Part shown: piece after piece, positions 5,518 through 8,543 of the stretch | How the letters are laid out: each line of letters opens with the position of its first letter | Position numbering within the stretch: position 1 is the first letter of the stretch | Program-made: the position numbers and the translations under genes | From: Bacillota bacterium | GTDB taxonomy: Bacteria; Bacillota; Bacilli; Bacillales; Cytobacillaceae | Assembly: GCA_023389895.1 (NCBI GenBank) | Contig: JAEWDX010000121.1 | Coordinates: 1 to 8,543, forward strand | Length of the DNA stretch: 8,543 nt | Direction: 5' to 3' | Notes under the pieces: generated by a model | What the model was told of the DNA's origin: nothing | Seen by the model: the letters and a program-made list of their open reading frames with translations, nothing else | The model's database searches: none

Positions 5518-5562
5518 AAAATTCCTTCTTTTTAAGAAAAAAAGAAGGAATTTTGATTTTTA
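5518..5562 (+). terminator. Terminator of yhaH
   Basis: A 16-bp perfect stem joins AAAATTCCTTCTTTTT (5518-5533) to AAAAAGAAGGAATTTT (5539-5554) across a 5-nt loop, followed by GATTTTT. It has few G-C pairs but is long. It begins 8 nt after the yhaH stop and insulates scoC from yhaH. Confidence 0.85.
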
Positions 5563-5691
5563 AGACGAAAATAATATATTAAAATAAATTTGGATACTCT
5601 AGAAACACTTATCATTTTTTGTCGAAAACACGTATATGTCTAGTTGCCAAAAACAATTTCTAAAAATTTCGCAAATTTACATCTTTATTAA

Positions 5692-5720
5692 TTTTTGTTT
5701 TATTGGCATAATGATATAAA
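5692..5720 (+). promoter_or_regulatory. Putative scoC promoter(s)
   Basis: Two overlapping choices are visible. One is an extended -10, TGGCATAAT (5704-5712). The other is TTTTTG (5692-5697) with TATAAA (5715-5720) at 17-nt spacing. Both lie 30-45 nt before the scoC start and after the yhaH terminator, so scoC is probably transcribed alone. The sequence cannot decide between them. Confidence 0.45.
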
Positions 5721-5749
5721 GTACTAACTAAAGTGGGTGAAGAGAATTC

Positions 5750-6325
5750 ATGAAGGAGAAAGTGTATACAATGAAAGAAGCTATGGTTTTTAGCCAAAGG
5801 ATTGCACAGCTGAGCAAGGCTTTATGGAAATCAGTGGAGAAAGATTGGCAGCAATGGATTAAGCCTTATGACTTGAATATAAATGAACATCATATTCTTT
5901 GGATCGCCTTTCATTTAAAAGGTGCTTCCATTTCTGATGTTGCCAAGTTTGGGGTCATGCATGTTTCAACAGCCTTTAATTTCTCAAAGAAACTTGAGGA
6001 AAGAGGCTTGCTGCAGTTTTCTAAAAAAGAAAACGATAAACGAAATACGTATATTGAGCTTACAGCTGAAGGGGAAAGAATATTATTAAGTTCAATGGAA
6101 AACTACGATCCAGACAATAATGCCGTCTTCACTGGAGCAAAGCCAATTCGCGAACTTTATGGAAAGTTTCCCGATGCTTTAGAAATAATGGCCATTGTAA
6201 GAAATATTTATGGGGATGATTTTATGGAGATATTTGAGAAGTCATTTGCTAATATTGAAGCCAACTTCACGGAGGATGAAGGCAAGCTTCTGAAGAAAGA
6301 AACATCACTCCAAGAGTCAATGTAG
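5750..6325 (+). CDS. scoC: ScoC (Hpr), MarR-family transition-state regulator
   Basis: A 191-aa DNA-binding repressor. In B. subtilis ScoC/Hpr is a dimeric MarR-type winged-helix protein that represses extracellular protease genes (aprE, nprE), peptide transport and sporulation genes during growth. The region of residues 24-104 is very close to the remembered B. subtilis sequence, including KDWQQWIKPYDLNINEHHI (31-49) and HVSTAFNFSKKLEERG (71-86, recognition helix). The wing follows around NDKRNTY (95-101). RNIYGDDFMEIFE (151-163) is the conserved C-terminal block. The acidic tail is about 10 residues shorter than in B. subtilis (203 aa). ATG 5750 follows GGGTGAAGAG; a second ATG at 5771 with AAGGAG is a possible internal start. 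Confidence 0.96.
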   Translation: MKEKVYTMKEAMVFSQRIAQLSKALWKSVEKDWQQWIKPYDLNINEHHILWIAFHLKGASISDVAKFGVMHVSTAFNFSKKLEERGLLQFSKKENDKRNTYIELTAEGERILLSSMENYDPDNNAVFTGAKPIRELYGKFPDALEIMAIVRNIYGDDFMEIFEKSFANIEANFTEDEGKLLKKETSLQESM

Positions 6326-6334
6326 AGAAATGCT

Positions 6335-6667
6335 TTATAAATATTTTTTGAACTCCTCCATTAGCGGTAAATAGATTCTTTGCTTTATACATGCAGAAAT
6401 AACCTTTTCAGGTTGAAGTCTTACATGTAGTTGATTTTTAAATTTTTGAAAAAGCGGTTGAAAGTATACGAAACCTTCCGCTTTTTGTTCTTCCCATTCT
6501 TTGTTCATGCTTTCACAAAAGTTAATAAATTCCTCAACTTCTTTTTCCGCTATTGAGCATTCAATAACTAATTTATTGAATTGTTGATGTGGGTGATCAA
6601 TGATTTCCAATAATAACCTTTGATGATATTCTAATTTTGCAATCTTTTCTAAAAGGTTTTTATCCAC
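6335..6667 (-). CDS. yhaI: YhaI, DUF1878 family protein
   Basis: A 110-aa predominantly helical cytoplasmic protein resembling B. subtilis YhaI (DUF1878, known by structure but not function). Conserved features are the N-terminal helix with KLEYHQRLLLE (11-21), EEQKAEGFVYFQPL (59-72) and the C-terminal LPLMEEFKKY. I chose GTG 6665-6667 because GGAGGA lies 6 nt upstream, the length then matches the family (about 113 aa), and the predicted promoter puts the transcript start near 6700. The in-frame ATG at 6698-6700 would be almost leaderless. It converges on scoC with a 9-nt gap. Confidence 0.9.
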   Translation of the reverse strand: MDKNLLEKIAKLEYHQRLLLEIIDHPHQQFNKLVIECSIAEKEVEEFINFCESMNKEWEEQKAEGFVYFQPLFQKFKNQLHVRLQPEKVISACIKQRIYLPLMEEFKKYL

Positions 6668-6707
6668 GTATCTTCCTCCAAAGCATTCAATTACTGTCAT
6701 TCAATCT

Positions 6708-6735
6708 ATTTTAACTGATTTCGTTCATCCAACAA
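6708..6735 (-). promoter_or_regulatory. Putative yhaI promoter
   Basis: On the minus strand TTGTTG (6730-6735) and TAAAAT (6708-6713) have a 16-nt spacer, a fair sigma-A match. Initiation near 6700 supports translation from the GTG at 6667 and not from the ATG at 6700. Confidence 0.5.
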
Positions 6736-6754
6736 AATACATGAAATTTCCCTA

Positions 6755-6783
6755 TTGATTTTTCCTCCTAATCATCGTAAAGT
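6755..6783 (+). promoter_or_regulatory. Putative yhaJ promoter
   Basis: TTGATT (6755-6760) and TAAAGT (6778-6783) are separated by 17 nt in the divergent yhaI-yhaJ gap. The expected start near 6790 gives a leader of about 53 nt ending in GGAGGG. Confidence 0.4.
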
Positions 6784-6842
6784 ATTTTAGTAAGTTTAAT
6801 CGGAAAATGGTTTTAATTTTCTCCTTTTGGAGGGATGTTCAA

Positions 6843-7385
6843 ATGAACAGTTGGAAGACTGTTAACTTTACAAAGCAATATGGAGCGCAAAGAATTCTTT
6901 TCTTATCTTCCTTAACAATGGTGCTTTGTTTTATCATTTTTTATGTATCTCTGCAATATTTATCTGAAGCTAGTACATTATCTGATAATTATTTTGTTTT
7001 ATTTGCTATTGCATTGTTGATGATTTATCCGTTTCATAAATTATTTCATTTTTTACCAATCGCGCATTTAGGGGATAAGCTCCAAAAAACAGTTAAATTA
7101 AAATATGGATTTATTCCAAATATACAGATTAAAATTCGTGAACCCATTTCAAAACGGCATTTCTTGCTTGCCTTATCGCTACCTTTTTTAATGATAAACA
7201 CGTTTTTAATAGTGGTTTGTTTCTTTTTCCCACAATATATACACTATTTTACCATGTTACTCGCCTTTCATGTTGGCATTTGTTTACCTGATATGATATG
7301 TGCCAAAAATGTAATTACAGCACCAGCTCGTTCATATATTGAAGAAAATGATGATGGAATCGCGATTTTACTACGAAACAATTAG
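6843..7385 (+). CDS. yhaJ: YhaJ-like DUF3267 membrane protein (putative zincin fold)
   Basis: A 180-aa membrane protein with hydrophobic segments near residues 18-40, 50-64, 107-129 and 132-148. Sequence and context fit DUF3267, a family annotated as putative zincin peptidases because many members carry HExxH. Here the equivalent motif at the end of the second helix is HKLFH (65-69): both histidines are kept but the catalytic Glu is Lys. A later block, HVGICLPDM (143-151), offers possible further ligands (His143, Asp150). The start ATG 6843 follows GGAGGG by 8 nt; an in-frame ATG at 6807 has no comparable site. The symbol is given by synteny between scoC and prsA and is less certain than the family. 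Confidence 0.82.
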   Translation: MNSWKTVNFTKQYGAQRILFLSSLTMVLCFIIFYVSLQYLSEASTLSDNYFVLFAIALLMIYPFHKLFHFLPIAHLGDKLQKTVKLKYGFIPNIQIKIREPISKRHFLLALSLPFLMINTFLIVVCFFFPQYIHYFTMLLAFHVGICLPDMICAKNVITAPARSYIEENDDGIAILLRNN

Positions 7386-7476
7386 ACTATCTTTTTATAA
7401 CGAATTTTGCTATTGTAAATAACAGACGAACGTATTTATATCTATTGATTACATTGTTAGAAGGAGGGGATTTTCA

Positions 7477-7656
7477 ATGATATTTATCTTTATAATATTC
7501 GCATGTCTGTTTTTATATAATATTAACAGGATGACAAATACGCTTTGCCTGCAAAAGGAAATCCCTGAAGAACGCCAGCCGAAAATATTTAGAACGATAA
7601 ATATTTTGATTACGATCCTTTTAGTTTCCTCATTTGTTGAAATTCTTTATTCTTAA
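7477..7656 (+). CDS. 59-aa hydrophobic small protein, unknown
   Basis: ATG 7477-7479 follows a near-perfect AAGGAGGGGA (7461-7470), which argues strongly for translation. The product has two likely membrane helices, residues 1-15 (very rich in Ile and Phe) and 40-57, around a polar segment NRMTNTLCLQKEIPEERQPK (17-36). It lies 91 nt after yhaJ with no terminator between, so co-transcription is plausible, and it ends at a strong terminator. B. subtilis has small genes (yhaK, yhaL) at this position, but I cannot assign orthology from the sequence. Confidence 0.8.
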   Translation: MIFIFIIFACLFLYNINRMTNTLCLQKEIPEERQPKIFRTINILITILLVSSFVEILYS

Positions 7657-7659
7657 TAC

Positions 7660-7698
7660 AAAAGCGGCGGATATTCGTTCCGCCGCTTTTATTTATCT
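7660..7698 (+). terminator. Strong intrinsic terminator
   Basis: AAAAGCGGCGG (7660-7670) pairs perfectly with CCGCCGCTTTT (7680-7690) around a 9-nt loop, followed by ATTTATCTTTTT. It lies 3 nt after the stop of the 59-aa gene and closes the yhaJ transcription unit. The AAAA flank could also stop minus-strand transcripts from the 23-aa gene at 7784-7855. Confidence 0.92.
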
Positions 7699-7783
7699 TT
7701 TTCGATTGTATGAGCAGGCATCTATGGACAGCTTTTTCACATTTTTTCCGCTAATAGTACTTTCTTTTCGCAGGTTTCACTTA

Positions 7784-7855
7784 TTATAGCCATGCTGCTC
7801 CAACAATTATTAACAAGATGAACAACACTACAATTAGTGCAAATCCTGAACCCAT
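7784..7855 (-). CDS. sscA: SscA/YjcZ-like tiny transmembrane sporulation peptide
   Basis: A 23-residue peptide, starting MGSGFALIVVLFILL and ending GAAWL, consists of one membrane helix with a Gly-Ser-Gly lead. This matches the tiny transmembrane family of Bacillus (YjcZ family sporulation proteins, pattern GFALIVVLFILLIIVG). The start is fixed by AAAGGAGGGTG 5 nt upstream of the ATG. In B. subtilis a member at this locus next to prsA, SscA (YhzE, 28 aa), is needed for spore coat assembly and germination. Synteny and sequence suggest the same role, but the N-terminus here is shorter and several paralogues exist, so the symbol is tentative. GATAAGGTA (7879-7887, minus strand) is one mismatch from a sigma-K -10. 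Confidence 0.82.
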   Translation of the reverse strand: MGSGFALIVVLFILLIIVGAAWL

Positions 7856-8047
7856 GAGACACCCTCCTTTCATATCACTACCTTATCCTATTCAATATTT
7901 CTTGGATTCGGTTAGGCAGTTGTCACAATAAAAATAAATTTCCTTCCGCAATTAACCTATTTCTTAAAAGTCTTTAATATCATATGTTAACTCTTTTTAT
8001 TTGGGATAAATTAATTCTATCTTGAGAAATGTTTTAGGTTATTATTT

Positions 8048-8075
8048 TTGTTCTTTCCCACATTTATGGTATAGT
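8048..8075 (+). promoter_or_regulatory. Promoter of prsA
   Basis: TTGTTC (8048-8053) and TATAGT (8070-8075) are spaced by 16 nt, and the -10 carries a TG extension (TGGTATAGT). Expected initiation is near 8082, with a leader of about 43 nt. This is the best sigma-A match in the right part of the window. Confidence 0.65.
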
Positions 8076-8124
8076 ATGTCTTGTGAAATTAAGAATCGAA
8101 ATAAATAATGTAGGAGTGTTCAAC

Positions 8125-8543
8125 ATGAAGAAGTGGGTATTATCCCTAACATTAGCAGCAGGTGTTTTAAGTTTGAGTGCATGTAATAATGCAAATAACA
8201 ACTCAGATGTTGTTGCTGAAACGAAGGCTGGCAATATTACGAAGGACGAGCTTTACGTAGCAATGAAAGAAAAGTATGGTGAAACCGCTCTTCAAGAGCT
8301 TGTCTACAATAAAGTTCTTTCCAAAGAGTATCCCATTACTGATAAAGAATTAGATGAAAAGGTAAGCGAATTAAAAGAGCAGCTTGGCGCCAATTTTGAT
8401 TTAGCGCTTGCCCAGTATGGGATGAAAAATGAAGATGATTTAAAGAAAATGCTAAAAACAGGAATGATGCAGGAAAAAGCTGCAATTAAAGATGTGAAAG
8501 TAACGGAAGATGAAGTAAAGAAACACTATGATGAATATAAGCC
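8125..8543 (+). CDS. prsA: PrsA, extracellular foldase lipoprotein (3' end beyond window)
   Basis: Peptidyl-prolyl isomerase lipoprotein held on the outer face of the membrane, where it folds exported proteins and supports cell-wall synthesis. The first 139 codons are present. The lipoprotein signal is clear: MKKW, a hydrophobic core (5-16) and the lipobox LSAC with Cys20 as the lipidated residue. The N-terminal chaperone part follows, with AGNITKDELYVAMKEKYG (about 36-53), EKAAIKDVKVTEDEVKKHY near 117-135 and many Lys/Glu helices. The parvulin domain would follow beyond the edge. AGGAGTG lies 8 nt before the ATG. The strong own promoter fits an independently expressed, normally essential gene. 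Confidence 0.95.
   Translation, partial: MKKWVLSLTLAAGVLSLSACNNANNNSDVVAETKAGNITKDELYVAMKEKYGETALQELVYNKVLSKEYPITDKELDEKVSELKEQLGANFDLALAQYGMKNEDDLKKMLKTGMMQEKAAIKDVKVTEDEVKKHYDEYK

Noticed and set aside
5570..5578. AATAATATA as a ScoC autoregulatory site (RATANTATY)
   Set aside because: It matches 8 of 9 positions, but such matches are expected by chance in this very AT-rich gap and there is no clear second site.

Overview
The window is a low-GC Firmicute chromosome segment, almost certainly from an endospore-forming member of the Bacillaceae. Its gene order matches my recollection of the Bacillus subtilis ecs-hit-serC-trpP-yhaH-scoC-yhaI-yhaJ-prsA neighbourhood. The Shine-Dalgarno sites are strong, and there is a Hpr/ScoC transition-state regulator and a tiny spore-coat-type membrane peptide. 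Nothing in the window looks like a mobile element, CRISPR array, rRNA or tRNA.

Layout. From 1 to 1807 on the minus strand lie ecsB (cut by the window edge) and ecsA, an ABC transporter pair with an 8-nt overlap. From 1808 to 2433 there is a 626-nt stretch without a conventional gene. It holds the ecsA promoter, three copies of the 10-mer AAATGAGGTG that each open a mini-ORF, several inverted repeats and a convincing intrinsic terminator just before hit. Plus-strand hit, serC and trpP follow (2434-4699), and trpP ends at a strong terminator. A minus-strand two-helix membrane protein (4766-4957) precedes plus-strand yhaH (YtxH family, own terminator) and scoC. Minus-strand yhaI converges on scoC with only 9 nt between them. 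Plus-strand yhaJ (DUF3267) and a 59-aa membrane protein follow, then a terminator, a minus-strand 23-aa SscA/YjcZ-like peptide, and the start of prsA, which runs off the right edge.

How the genes relate. Several act on secretion, the cell envelope and the transition to stationary phase: Ecs is needed for normal secretion and intramembrane proteolysis, PrsA folds exported proteins at the outer face of the membrane, and ScoC represses extracellular protease and sporulation genes. SerC (serine synthesis) and TrpP (tryptophan uptake) are amino-acid metabolism neighbours. The trpP start is overlaid by a (G/U/A)AG repeat series in perfect 5-nt register with the AUG, the mark of translational control by the tryptophan-activated protein TRAP.

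The part least explained by known biology is the ecsA-hit gap. Its three mini-ORFs all begin Met-Arg-Cys-Leu, with three different leucine codons, and a terminator separates them from hit. I treat it as a candidate small-RNA or small-peptide locus; this is not established.
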